Under the pieces are notes generated by a model that saw nothing but the letters and a program-made list of their open reading frames with translations, did no database searches and was not told where the DNA came from. Positions 1-12,354 of a DNA stretch of 64,000 bases are shown piece after piece. A program made the translations under genes and the position numbers. Positions within the stretch are counted from its first letter, which is position 1, and every line of letters starts with the position of its first letter. The DNA is from Aristolochia californica (Eukaryota; Streptophyta; Magnoliopsida; Piperales; Aristolochiaceae). The stretch covers positions 22,415,981 through 22,479,980 of the forward strand of contig JARWKL010000008.1 of the NCBI GenBank assembly GCA_029961685.1, given 5' to 3'.

Positions 1-225
1 ATGCACAAATGTAGAGAGAGATAATTCCAAAAAGTATCTGCGATTTTTTAGGTCCACTTTTTGTAAAATAGGCAAAAAGTGGGTTGTTTGGCTATGGAAA
101 ATATCCCACCGCACGTTAACTTGAGAATTTAATTTTTTCTACGCCTTGAAATTTTTGGAACATTAGGTCATTTGCATCTTCAACATGTTTTTGGCATGCA
201 TATCCACCACATTTAAAACATGTTA
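1..225. repeat. Partial family A monomer at the left edge
   Basis: The window opens inside a monomer, at the atgcacaaatg block, and reaches the first landmark at 226. Its marks ggctatggaaaatatccc and ggaacattagg recur at about 3140-3220, six monomers to the right. The array clearly continues beyond the window. Confidence 0.9.
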
Positions 226-3200
226 GGATCAATTAGAAATCTCTTTCTTATAAAATTCCACCAAGCTATCTGGGGTTGTACTAGTGGAATTTCCCCAATG
301 TGGATAACAAAACTTTGGTTTTCATTTTTAGAGTGTGAAAATAATTTTCTTCACTCACATTTATTATAGTTTTCAAATTCTTTTGTGTACATAAACTCGA
401 AAATTTTCATTTGTTGTGATCTATATTTGCCTTATCTTTTTGTTTACGAGAAACAGGGAGATAGAAAAACTCAAGTTTGAAAAAAAAAATTGAACATCCA
501 AAATGGAAATGCACAAATGCTAAGAGAAATATTTCCAAAAATTATTTATGATTTTTTAGGTAGCTTTTTGTAAAATAGGCAAAAAGTGGATTGTTAGGCT
601 CTGGTAAGTACCCCACCGCACATTAACTTGAGAAGTTAATTTTTTCTACTCGAAATTTTTGGATGATTAGGTTATTTGCATCTTCAACATGTTTCTGGCA
701 TGGATATCTACCACAATTAAAAGATGTTTGGATCAATTAGAAATAGCTTTCTTATAAAATTCCACCAAGCTATCTGGGGTTGTACTAGTGGAATTTCCCT
801 AACGTGGATAACAATACTTTGGTGTTCATTTTTAGTGTGTGAAAATAATTTTTTGCACACACATTTATTAAAGTTTTCAAATTATTTTGCATACATAAAC
901 TCTAAAATTTTCATTTTGTTGGGATCTATATTTGCCTTATCTTTTTGTTTACGAGAAAACTGGGAGAGTGAAAAACACAAGTTTGAAAAAAAAGATTGAA
1001 TATCCAAAATGGAAATGCACAAATGCTGAGAGAGATAATTCCCAAAAGTATATGTGGTTTTTCAGGTCCGCTTTTTGTAAAATAGGCAAAAAGTGGGTTG
1101 TTTTGCTTTGGTAAATATCCCACCGCACAATAACTTGAGAATTTAATTTTTTCTACACCTTGAAATTGTTGGATCATTAGGTCATTTCCATCTTCAACAT
1201 GTTTCTGGCATGCATATCCACCGCAATTAAAACTTTTTAGGATTAACTAGAAATCTCTTTCTTATAAAATTCCACCAAGCTATTTGGGGTTGTACTAGTG
1301 GAATTTCCCAAACGTGGAAAACAAAACTTTGGTGTTCATTTTTAGTGCGTGAAAATAATTTTCTTCACAGACATTTATTATAGTTTTCAAATTCTTTTGC
1401 ATACATAAACTCTAAAATTTTCATTTTGGTTGTGATCTATATTTGCCTTATCTTTTTGTTTACGAGGAAACTAGGAGAGTGAAAAACTAGAGTTTGAAAA
1501 AAAAATTGAATATCCAAAATGGAAATGCTAAAATGCTGAGAGAGATAATTCCAAAAAGTTACTGTGATTTTTTATGTCCGCTTTTTCTAAAATAGGCAAA
1601 AATTGTGTTGTTTGGGTCTGGTAAATATCCCACCACACGTTTAACTTGAGAATTTAATTTTTTCTACTCCTTGAAATTTTTGGATCATTAGGTCATTTGC
1701 ATCTTCAACATGTTTTTGGCATGCATATCCACCACATTTAAAACATGTTAGGATCAATTAGAAATCTCTTTCTTATAAAATTCCACCAAGCTATCTGGGG
1801 TTGTACTAGTGAAATTTCCCCAATGTGGATAACAAAACTTTGGTGTTCATTTTTAGTGTGTGAAAATAATTTTCTTCACTAACATTTATTATAGTTTTCA
1901 AATGCTTTTGCGTACATAAACTCTAAAATTTTCATTTGGTTGTGATCTATATTTGCCTTATCTTTCTGTTTACGAGAAAACAGGGAGAGTGAAAAACTCA
2001 AGTTTGAAAAAAAAAATTGAACATCCAAAATGGAAATGCACAAATGCTGAGAGAGATAATTCCAAAATGTATCTATGATTTTTTAGGTCCACTTTTTGTA
2101 AAATAGGCAAAAAGTGGGTTGTTTGGCTCCTGTTAATATCCCACCGCACGTAAACTTGAGAATTTAATTTTTTCTGTGCCTTGAAATTTTGAATCATTAG
2201 GTCATTTGCATCTTCAACATGTTTCTGGCATCCATATCCACCATATTTAAAACATGTTAGGATCAATTAGAAATCTCTCTCTTATAAAATTCCACCAAGC
2301 GATCTGGGGTTGTACCAGTGGAATTTCCCCAACGTGGATTATAAAACTTTGGTGTTCATTTTTAGTGAGTGAAAATAATTTTCTTCACTCACATTTATTA
2401 TAGTTTTCAATTTCTTTTTCATACATAAACTCTAAAATTTTCATTTTGTTATGATCTATATATGCCTTATATTTTTGTCTACAAGAAAACTGGGAGAGTG
2501 AAAAACTCAAGTTTTAAAAAAAAAAATTGAACATCCAAAATAGAAATGCACAAATGCTGAGAGACATAACTCCAAAAAGTCTCAGTTAATTTTTAGGTCC
2601 GCTTTTTGTAAAATTGGCCAAAAGTGGGTTGTTTCGCTCTAGTAAATATCCCACCGCACGTTAACTTGAGAATTTAATTTTTTGTACTCGAAATTTATGG
2701 ATCATTAGGTTATTTGCATCTTCAATATGTTTCTGCCATGCATATCGACAACATTTAAAACAGGTTAGGATTAATTAGAAATCTCTTTCTTATAAAATTC
2801 CACCAAGCTATTTGGGGTTGTACTAGTGGAATTTCCCTAACGGGGAAAACAAAACTTTGGTGTTCATTTTTAGTGCGTGAAAATAATTTTCTTCACACAC
2901 ATTTATTATAGTTTTCAAATTCTTTTGCATACATAAACTCTAAAATTTTCATTTTGTTGTGATCAATATTTGCTTTATCTTTTTGTTTACGAGGAAACTA
3001 GGAGAGTGAAAAACTAGAGTTTGGAAAAAAAAATTGAACCTCCAAAATGGAAATGCACAAATGCTGAGAGAGATAATTCCAAAAAGTATCTGCGATTTTT
3101 GAAGTCCGCTTTTTGTAAAATAGGCAAAAAGTGGGTTGTTTGGCTATGGAAAATATCCCACCGCTCGTTAACTTGAGAATTTAATTCTTTCTACGCCTTG

Positions 3201-3754
3201 AATTTTTTGGAACATTAGGTCATTTGCATCTTCAACATGTTTATGGCATGCATATCCACCACATTTAAAACATGTTAGGATCAATTAGAAATATCTTTCT
3301 AATAAAATTCCACAAAGCTATCTGGGGTTGTACTAGTGGAATTTCCCAAAAGTGGATAACAAAACTTAGGTGTTCAATTTTAGTGCCTGAAATAATTTTT
3401 TCACTCACATTTATTATAGTTTTCAAATTTTTTTGCATACATGAACTCTAAGATTTTCATTTTTGTTGTGAAATATATTTTCCCTTTTCTTTTTGCTTAC
3501 AAGAAAACTGGGAGAGTGAAAAACTCAAGTTTGAAAAAATAATTGAGCTTCCAAAATGGTAATGCAAAAATGCTGAGAGAGATAATTCCAACAAGTAACT
3601 GTGATTTTTCAGGTCCGCATGTTCTAAAATAGGCAAAAATTTGGTTGTTTGGGTCTAGTAAATATCCCACCACACGTTAAATTGAGAATTTAATTTTTTG
3701 TACTCCTTGAAATTTTTGGATCATTAGGTCATTTGCATCTTCAACATGTTTTTG

Positions 3755-3780
3755 GCATGCATATCCACCAACTAGAAATC
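3755..3780. repeat. Deletion of about 22 bp in a family A monomer
   Basis: The usual ccaccacatttaaaacatg segment plus ttaggatca is lost: the sequence goes straight from catatccaccaa to ctagaaatctc. The landmark spacing falls to about 486 bp. This copy therefore lacks the GGATC landmark itself. Confidence 0.85.
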
Positions 3781-3799
3781 TCTTTCTCATAAAATTCCA

Positions 3800-6700
3800 C
3801 CAAGCTATCTGGGGTTGTACTAGTGGAATTTCCCCGACGTGGATAACAAAACTTTTGTGTTCATTTTTAGTACGTGAAAATAATTTTCTTCACTCACATT
3901 TATTATAATTTTCAAATTCTTTTGCATACATAAGCTCTAAAATTTTCATTTCGTTGTAATCTATATTTAACTTATCTTTTTGTTTACGAGAAAACAGGGA
4001 GAGTGAAAAACTCAAGTTTGAAAAATAAAATTAACATCCAAAATGGAAATGCAAAAATGCTAAGAGAGATAATTCCAAAAAGTATCTGTGATTTTTTAGG
4101 TCCGCTTTTTTGTAAAATAGGCATAAAGTGGGTTGTTCAGCTCAGGTAAAAATCCCACCGTACATTAACTTGAGAATTTAATTTTTTCTACTCCTTGAAA
4201 TTTTTGGATAATTAGGTCATTTGCATCTTCAACATGTTTCTTGCATGCATATGCACCACATTTAAAATATGTGAGGATCAATTACAAATCTCTTTCTAAT
4301 AAAATTCCACCAAGCTAACTAGGGTTGTACTAGTGGAATTTCCCCAACGTGCATAACAAAACTTTGGTGTTCATTTTATTTGCGTGAAAATAATTTTTTC
4401 ACTCACAATTATTATAGTTTTCAAATTCTTTTGCATACATAAACTCCAAAATTTTCATTTTGTGGAGATCTATCTTTGCCTTATCTTTTTGTTTACGAGA
4501 AAACAAGGAGATAGAAAAACTCGAGTTTAAAAAAAAAATTGAACATCCAAAATGGAAATGCACAAACGCTGAGACATATAATTCCAAAAAGTATTTGTGA
4601 TTTTTTAGGTCCGCTTGTTGTAAAATAGGCAAAAATTTTGTTGTTTGGCTCTAGTAAATACCCCACAACACGTTAACTTGAGAATTTAATTTTTTCTACT
4701 CCTTGAATGTTTTGGATTATTAGGTCATTTGCTTCTTCAACATGTTTCTTGCATGCATATCCACCACAATTAAAACATGTTAGGATCAATTAGAAATCTC
4801 TTTCTTATAAAATTCCACCAAGCTATCTGGGGTTGTACTAGTGGAATTTCCCCAACCTGGATAAAAATACTTTGGTGTTCATTTTTATTGCGTGAAAATA
4901 GTTTTCTTTACTCACATTTATTTGAGTTTTCAAATTATTTTGCATACATAAAATCTAAAATTTTCATTTTGTTGTGATCTATATTTGCCTTATCTTTTTG
5001 TTTTTGAGAAAACTGCGAGAGTTAAAAACTCAAGTTTGATAAAAAAAATTGAACATCCAAAATGGAAATGCAGAAATACTGAGAGAGATAATTCCAAAAA
5101 GTTTCTATGATGTTTTAGGTCTAATTTTTGTAAAATAGGCAAAAAGTGTGTTGTTTGGCTCTGGTAAATATCCCACCGCACGTTAACTTGAGAATTTAAT
5201 TTTTTCTACGCCTTGAAATTTTTGGATCATTAGGTGATTTGCATCTTCAACTTGTTTCTGGCATGCATATCTACCACATTTAAAACATGTTAGGATCAAT
5301 TAGAAATCTCTTTCTTATAAAATTCCACCAAGCTATCTGGCGTTGTACTAGTGGAATTTCCCCAACGTGGATAACGAAACTTTGGTGTTCAATTTTAATG
5401 CGTGCAATAATTTTCTTCACTCACATTTATTATAGTTTTCATTTTTTTTTTGCATACATAAACTCTAAAATTTTCATTTTGTTGTGATATATATTTGCCT
5501 TGTCTTTTTATTTACAAGAAAACTGGGAGAGTGAAAAATTCAAGTTTGAAATAAAAATTGAACATCCAAAATGGAAATGCACAAATGCTGAGAGAGAGTT
5601 CAAAAAACTATCTGTAATTTTTTACGTTCGCTTTTTCTAAAATAGGCAAAAATTGGGTTGTTTGGCTTTGGTAAATATCCCACCGCACGTTAACTTAAGA
5701 ATTTAATTTTTTCTACTCCTTGAAATTTTTGGATCATTAGGTCATTTGCATTTTCAACATGTTTTTGGCATGCATATCCACCACATTTAAAACATGTTAT
5801 GATCAATTAGAAATCTCTTTCTTATAAAATTCCACCAAGCTATCTGAGGTTGTACTAGTGGAATTTCCTCAACGTGGATAACAAAACTTTGGTGTTCATT
5901 TTTAGTGCGTGAAAATAATTTTATTTACTCACATTTATTATAGTTTTCAATTTCTTTTGCATATATAAACTCTTAAATTTTCATTTTGTTGTGATGAATA
6001 TTTGCCTTATCATTTTGTTTACGAGAAAACTTGCAGAGTGAAAAAGTCATGTTTGAAAAAAAATTGAACATCCAAAATGGAAATGCACAAATACTGTAAG
6101 AGATACAATTCCAAAAATAATTTGTGATTTTTAGGTCTGTTTTTTGTAAAGTAGGAAAAAAGTGGGTTGTTTGGGTTTGTTAAATATCCCACCGGAAGTT
6201 AACTTGAGATTTTATTTTTTTTCTACTACTTGAAATTTTTGGATCATTACGTCATTTGCATCTTCAACATGTTTCTGGCATGCATATCCACCAGATTTAA
6301 AACATGTTAGGATCAATTTGAAATCTCTTTCTTAGAAAATACCACCAAGCTATCTGGGGTTGTATTAGTGGAATTTCCTCAACGTGGATATCACAACTTT
6401 GGTGTGCATTTTTCGTGCATGAAAATAATTTTCTTCACTCACATTCATTATAGTTTTCAAATTCTTTTGCATACATAAACTCTAAAATTTTCATTTTGTT
6501 GTGATCTATATTTGCCTTATCTTTTTGTTTACGAGAAAACTGGGAGAGTGAAAAACTCAAGTTTGAAAAAATAAATTGAATATCCAAAATGAAAATGCAC
6601 AAATGCTGAGAGAGATAATTCCAAAAAGTATCTGTGATTTTTTAGGTATGTTTTTGTATAATAGGCTAAAATTGGTTGTTTGCTTCTGGTAAATATCTTA

Positions 6701-7440
6701 CCACAGGTTAACTTGAGAATGTAAGTTTTTCTACTCCTTGAAATTTTTGGTTCATTAGGTCATTGGCATCCTCAACATGTTTCCTGCATGCATATCCACC
6801 ACATTTAAAACATGTTAAGATCAATTAGAAATATCTTTCTTATAAAATTCCACCCAGCTAGCAGGGGTTGTACTAGTGGAATTTCCCCAAGGTGGATAAC
6901 AAAACTTTGGTGTTCATTTTTAGTGCGTGAAAATAATTTTCTTCACTCACATTTGTTATAGTTTTCAAATTACTTTGCATTCATAAGCTCTAAAATTTTC
7001 ATTTTTTTGTCTATATTTGCCTTATCTTTTTGTTTACGAGAAAACAAGGAGAAAGAAAAACTCAAGATTGAAAAAAAAATTAAACATCCAAAAATGGAAA
7101 TGGACAAATGCTGAGAGAGATAATTCCAAAAATTATCTGTGATTTTTTAGGTCCACTTTTTGTAAAGTAGGCAAAAAGTGGGTTGTTTGGCTCTGGTAAA
7201 TACCCCATCGCACATTAACTTGAGAATTTAATTTTTCTACTCCTTGAAATTTTTCGATCATTAGGTCATTTGCGTCTTCAACATGTTTTTGGCATGCATA
7301 TCCACCAGGTTTAAAACATGTTAGGATCAATTATAAATCTCTTTCTTACAAACTTCCACCAAGCTATCTGGGGTTGATCTAGTGGAATTTCCCCAAAGTG
7401 GATAACAAAACTTTGGTGTTCATTTTTAGTGCGTAAAAAT
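3800..7440. repeat. Left copy of a 3.6 kb duplication in family A (offset 5,049 bp)
   Basis: Monomers with landmarks 4275, 4783, 5293, 5800, 6310, 6818 and 7324 match those at 9323, 9832, 10342, 10849, 11359, 11867 and 12355. The offset is a constant 5,048-5,049 bp until a 20-bp deletion in the last partner. Shared private marks include tcatttcgttg plus tatatttaac (3948/9035), gtggagatctat near 4462/9512, ccaacctggataaaaatac (4853/9902) and a t-for-g change in gttatgatcaatt (5797/10846). The offset is ten monomers, which is longer than the duplicated length, so three other monomers lie between the copies. Confidence 0.85.
4783..5292. repeat. Representative family A monomer (510 bp)
   Basis: Chosen as a full-length copy, cut arbitrarily at the GGATC landmark. 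It contains ACTAGT at 4837-4842, T-rich and A-rich tracts around 4950-5050, the block tggaaatgcagaaatactg, the ggcaaaaagtg block near 5140, GTTAAC at 5182-5187, the ttgaaatttttggatcatta block near 5212, and the GCATGC core at 5261-5266 overlapping ATGCAT. The equivalent of the family B HindIII site reads AAGCTA here. The monomer boundary is a convention; the natural amplification breakpoint is unknown. Confidence 0.9.
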
Positions 7441-8850
7441 AATTTTCTTCACTCACTTTTATTATAGTTTTCAAATTCTTTTGCATACATAAACTCTTAA
7501 ATTTTCATTTTGTTGTGACGAATATTTGCCTTATCTTTTTGTTCACGAGAAAACTGGGAGAGTGAAAAACTCAAGTTTGAAATAAAAAATTGAACATCGA
7601 AAATGGAAATGCACAAATGCTGAGAGATATAATTCCAAAAATCATCTGTGATATTTTAGGACTGCTTTTTGTAAAATATGCAATAAGTTGGTTGTTTGGC
7701 TCTGGTAAATATCCAACCGGAAGTTAACTTGAGATTTTATTTTTTGTTACTCCTTGAAATTTTTGGATCATTAGGTCATTTGTATCTTCAACATGTTTCT
7801 GGTATGCAAATCTACCAGATTTAAAACATGTTAGTATCAATTAGAAATCTTTTTCTTATAAAATTCCACCAAGCTATCTGGAGTTGTACTAGTGGAATTT
7901 CCCCAACGTGGATATCACAACTTTGGTGTTCATTTTTCGTGCATGAAAATAATTTTCTTCACTCACATTTATTATAGTTTTCAAATTCTTTTGCATACAT
8001 AAACTCTAAAATTTTTATTTTGTTGTGATCTATATTTGCCTTATCTTTTTTTTTTACGAGAAAACTGGGAGAGTGAAAAACTCAAGTTTTAAAAAAAAAT
8101 TGAACATCCAAAATGGAAATGCACAAATGCTGAGAGAGATAATTCCAAAAAGTATTTGTGATTTTTTAGGTCCGCGTTTTGTAAAATAGGCAAAAAGTTG
8201 GTTGTTTGGCTATGGTAAATATCTTACCTCACGTTAGCTTGAGATTTTAATTTTTCCTACTCGAAATTTTTGGATCATTAGGTCATTTGCAACTTCAACA
8301 TGTTTCTTGCATGCATATCCACCACATTTAAAACATGTTAGGATCAATTAGAAATCTCTTTCTTGTAAAATTCCACCAATCTATCAGGGGTTGTACAAGT
8401 GGAATTTCCCCAAAGTGGATAAGAAAACTTTGGTGTTCATTTTTAGTGCGTGAAAATAAATTTCTTCACTCACATTTATTATAGTTTTCAAATTCTTTTG
8501 CATACAGAAGCTCTAAAATTTTCATTTTGTTGTGATCTATATTTACCTTATGCTTTTATTTACGAGAATACATGGATAAAGAAGAACTCAAGTTTGAAAA
8601 ACAAATTAAACATCCAAAAATGGAAATGTAAAATGCTGAAAGAGATAATTGCAAAAATTATCTGTGATTGTTTAGGTCCACAATTTGAAAAATTGGCAAA
8701 AAGTGGATTGTTTGGCTATGGAAAATACCCCACCACACATTAACTTGAGAATTTAATTTTTCTACTCCTCTAAATTTTTTCGATCATTAGGTCATTTGCG
8801 TCTTCAACATGTTTCTGGCATGCATATCCACCACATTTAAAACATGTTAG
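5800..8850. repeat. Three-monomer higher-order repeat in family A (about 1.52 kb, two units)
   Basis: Landmarks 5800, 7324 and 8850 are about 1,525 bp apart, and private variants recur at that distance. Examples are aaactcttaaattttcat followed by gaatatttgcc at about 5968 and 7490, ccggaagttaacttgagatt at about 6192 and 7717, the gatatcacaactttgg plus tttttcgtgcatg pair near 6390 and 7910, and attaaacatccaaaaatgg near 7080 and 8605. Monomers one step apart do not share these marks, so the unit of homogenisation here was three monomers. The same spacing appears further left: the caagctatttgggg copy at about 1280 recurs at about 2807. Confidence 0.8.
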
Positions 8851-9109
8851 GACCAATTAGAAATCTCTTTCTTATAAAATTCGACCAAGCTATCTGAGGT
8901 TGTACTAGTGGAATTTCCCCAAAGTGGATAACAAAACTTTGGTGTTCATTTTTACTGCGTGAAAATAATTTTCTTCACTCACATTTATTATAATTTTCAA
9001 ATTCTTTTGCATACATAAACTCTAAAATTTTCATTTCGTTGTGATCTATATTTAACTTATCTTTTTGTTCACGAGAAAACTGGGAGAGTGAAAAACTCAA
9101 GTTTGAAAA

Positions 9110-9135
9110 ATAAAATTAACATCCAAAAAGTATCT
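9110..9135. repeat. Deletion of about 37 bp in a family A monomer
   Basis: The sequence reads aaattaacatccaaaaagta, so the tggaaatgcacaaatgctga block and the start of gagataattcc are missing. The likely cause is slippage between the two short matches ccaaaa(tgg) and ccaaaa(agt). The spacing is 473 bp. The duplicated partner at 4040-4085 is intact, so the deletion came after the duplication. Confidence 0.85.
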
Positions 9136-10483
9136 ATGATTTTTTAGGTCCGCTTTTTTGTAAAATAGGCATAAAGTGGGTTGTCCAGCTCTGGTAAAAA
9201 TCCCACCGTACGTTAACTTGAGAATTTAATTTTTTCTACTCCTTGAAATTTTTGGATAATTAGGTCATTTGCATCTTCAACATGTTTCTTGCATGCATAT
9301 GCACCACATTTAAAACATGTTAGGATCAATTAGAAATCTCTTTCTAATAAAATTCCACCAAGCTAACTAGGGTTGTACTAGTCGAATTTCCCCAACGTGC
9401 ATAACAAAACTTTGGTGTTCATTTTATTTGCGTGAAAATAATTTTTTCACTCACAATTATTATAGTTTTCAAATTCTTTTGCATACATAAACTCTAAAAT
9501 TTTCATTTTGTGGAGATCTATATTCGCCTTATCTTTTTGTTTACGAGAAAACAGGGAGATAGAAAAACTCGAGTTTAAAAAAAAAAATTGAACATCCAAA
9601 ATGGAAATGCACAAATGCCTAGACAGATAATTCCAAAAAGTATCTGTGATTTTTTAGATCCGCTTGTTGTAAAATAGGCAAAAATTTTGTTGTTTGGCTC
9701 TGGTAAATACCCCACAACACGTTAACTTGAGAATTTAATTTTTTATACTCCTTGAATTTTTTGGATCATTAGGTCATTTGCTTCTTCAACATGTTTCTTG
9801 CATGCATATCCACCACAATTAAAACTTGTTAGGATCAATTAGAAATCTCTTTCTTATAAAATTCCACCAAGCTATCTGGGGTTGTACTAGTGGAATTTCC
9901 CCAACCTGGATAAAAATACTTTGGTGTTCATTTTTATTGCGTGAAAATAGTTTTCTTTACTCACATTTATTTGAATTTTCAAATTATTTTGCATACATAA
10001 AATCTAAAATTTTCATTTTGTTGTGATCTATATTTGCCTTATCTTTTTGTTTTTGAGAAAACTGCGAGAGTTAAAAACTCAAGTTTGATAAAAAAAATTG
10101 AACATCCAAAATGGAAATGCAGAAATACTGAGAGAGATAATTCTGAAAAGTTTCTACGATGTTTTAGGTCCACTTTTTGCAAAATAGGCAAAAAGTGTGT
10201 TGTTTGGCTTTGGTAAATATCCCACCGCACGTTAACTTGAGAATTTAATTTTTTCTACGCCTTGAAATTTTTGGATCATTAGGTGATTTGCATCTTCAAC
10301 ATGTTTCTGGCATGCATATCTACCACATTTAAAACATGTTAGGATCAATTAGAAATCTCTTTCTTATTAAATTCCACCAAGCTATCTGGGGTTGTACTAG
10401 TGGAATTTCCCCAACGTGGATAACGAAACTTTTGTGTTCAATTTTAATGCGTGCAATAATTTTCTTCACTCACATTTATTATA

Positions 10484-10501
10484 TTTTTTTTTTTTTTTTT
10501 T
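10484..10501. repeat. Poly-T run of 18
   Basis: A T-run of 18 interrupts the usual attatagttttcaaattcttt segment just before tgcatacataaac. The duplicated partner at 5435-5453 reads attatagttttca followed by ten T. The run probably grew by slippage after the duplication; a sequencing or assembly length error is also possible. Confidence 0.8.
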
Positions 10502-10657
10502 GCATACATAAACTCTAAAATTTTCATTTTGTTGTGATATATATTTGCCTTATCTTTTTATTTACAGGAAAACTGGGAGAGTGAAAAATTCAAGTTTGAA
10601 ATAAAAATTGAACATCCAAAATGGAAATGCACAAATGCTGAGAGAGAATTCAAAAAA

Positions 10658-10855
10658 CTATCTGTGATTTTTTACGTTCGCTTTTTCTAAAATAGGCAAA
10701 AATTGGGTTGTTTGGCTTTGGTAAATATCCCACCGCACGTTAACTTGAGAATTTAATTTTTCTACTCCTTGAAATTTTTGGATCATTAGGTCATTTGCAT
10801 TTTCAACATGTTTTTGGCATGCATATCCACCACATTTAAAACATGTTATGATCAA
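10658..10855 (-). other. Recurring minus-strand open frame of the satellite (not called a gene)
   Basis: This is one good example of a frame that recurs in most monomers of both families. It begins near the landmark, with the order C-F-K-C-G-G-Y-A-C-Q-K-H, then a V-E-(D/N)-A segment, and runs through the satellite towards the A-run. The CxxC pair recalls a zinc knuckle, but the usual spacing C-x2-C-x4-H-x4-C is not met. In family B the frame runs about 103 codons from a stop just upstream of the landmark to a stop near the ttatgcctta block. After the variable A-run it splits into two different frames from copy to copy. No ribosome-context, splice or codon signal supports translation. I treat it as non-coding. 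Confidence 0.3.
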
Positions 10856-12274
10856 TTAGAAATCTCTTTCTTATAAAATTCCACCAAGCTATCTGAGGTT
10901 GTACTAGTGGAATTTCCTCAACGTGGATAACAAAACTTTGGTGTTCATTTTTAGTGCGTGAAAATAATTTTATTTACTCACATTTATTATAGTTTTCAAT
11001 TTCTTTTGCATACATAAACTCTTAAATTTTCATTTTGTTGTGATGAATATTTGCCTTATCCTTTTGTTTACGAGAAAACTTGCAGAGTGAAAAAGTCATG
11101 TTTGAAAAAAAAAATTGAACATCCAAAATGGAAATGCTCAAATACTGTAAGAGATATAATTCCAAAAAAAATTTGTGATTTTTAGGTCTGTTTTTTGTAA
11201 AGTAGGCAAAAAGTGGGTTGTTTGGGTTTGTTAAATATCCCACCGGAAGTTAACTTGAGATTTTTTTTTTTCTACTCCTTGAAATTTTTGGATCATTAGG
11301 TCATTTGCATCTTCAACATGTTTCTGGCATGCATATCCACCAGATTTAAAACATGTTAGGATCAATTTGAAATCTCTTTCTTAGAAAATACCACCAAGCT
11401 ATCTAGGGTTGTATTAGTGGAATTTCCTCAACGTGGATATCACAACTTTGGTGTGCATTTTTCGTGCATGAAAATAATTTTCTTCACTCACATTTGTTAT
11501 AGTTTTCAAATTCTTTTCCATACATAAACTCTAAAATTTTCATTTTGTTGTGATCTATATTTTCCTTATCTTTTTGTTTACGAGAAAACTGGGAGAGTGA
11601 AAAACTCAAGTTTGAGAAAATGAATTGCACATCCAAAATGAAAATGCACAAATGCTGAGAGAGATAATTCCAAAAAGTATCTGTGATTTTTTAGGTATAT
11701 TTTTGTATAATAGGCTAAAATTGGTTGTTTGCTTCTGGTAAATATCTTACCACACATTAACTTGAGAATGTAATTTTTTCTACTCCTTGAAATTTTTGGA
11801 TCATTTGGTCATTTGCATCCTCAACATGTTTCCTGCATGCATATCCACCACATTTAAAACATGTTAAGATCAATTAGAAATATCTTTCTTATAAAATTCC
11901 ACCCAGCTAGCAGGGGTTGTACTAGTGGAATTTCCCCAATGTGGATAACAAAACTTTGGTGTTCATTTTTAGTGCGTGAAAATAATTTTCTTCACTCACA
12001 TTTGTTATAGTTTTCAAATTCCTTTGCATTCATAAGCTCTAAAATTTTCATTTTGTTGTCTATATTTGCCTTATCTATTTGTTTACGAGAAAACAAGGAG
12101 AAAGAAAAACTCAAGCTTGAAAAAAAAATTAAACATCCAAAAATGGAAATGGACAAATGCTGAGAGAGATAATTCCAAAAATTATCTGTGATTTTTTAGG
12201 TCCGCTTTTTGTAAAGTAGGCAAAAAGTGGGTTGTTTGGCTCTGCTAAATACCCCACCGCACATTAACTTGAGA

Positions 12275-12300
12275 AGTTAATTTTTCTATCATTAGGTCAT
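12275..12300. repeat. Deletion of about 20 bp in a family A monomer
   Basis: The sequence reads aatttttctatcattaggtc, missing most of the ctccttgaaatttttgga block. Landmark spacing is 488 bp instead of about 508. Confidence 0.85.
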
Positions 12301-12354
12301 TTGCGCCTTCAACATGTTTCTGGCATGCATATCCACCAGATTTAAAACATGTTA

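Noticed and set aside
7133..7330. Retroviral-type zinc knuckle on the minus strand
   Set aside because: The second cysteine is replaced (C-F-K-P) and the C-x2-C-x4-H-x4-C spacing is not met here or in the better copies. There is no neighbouring gag, protease or reverse transcriptase sequence.
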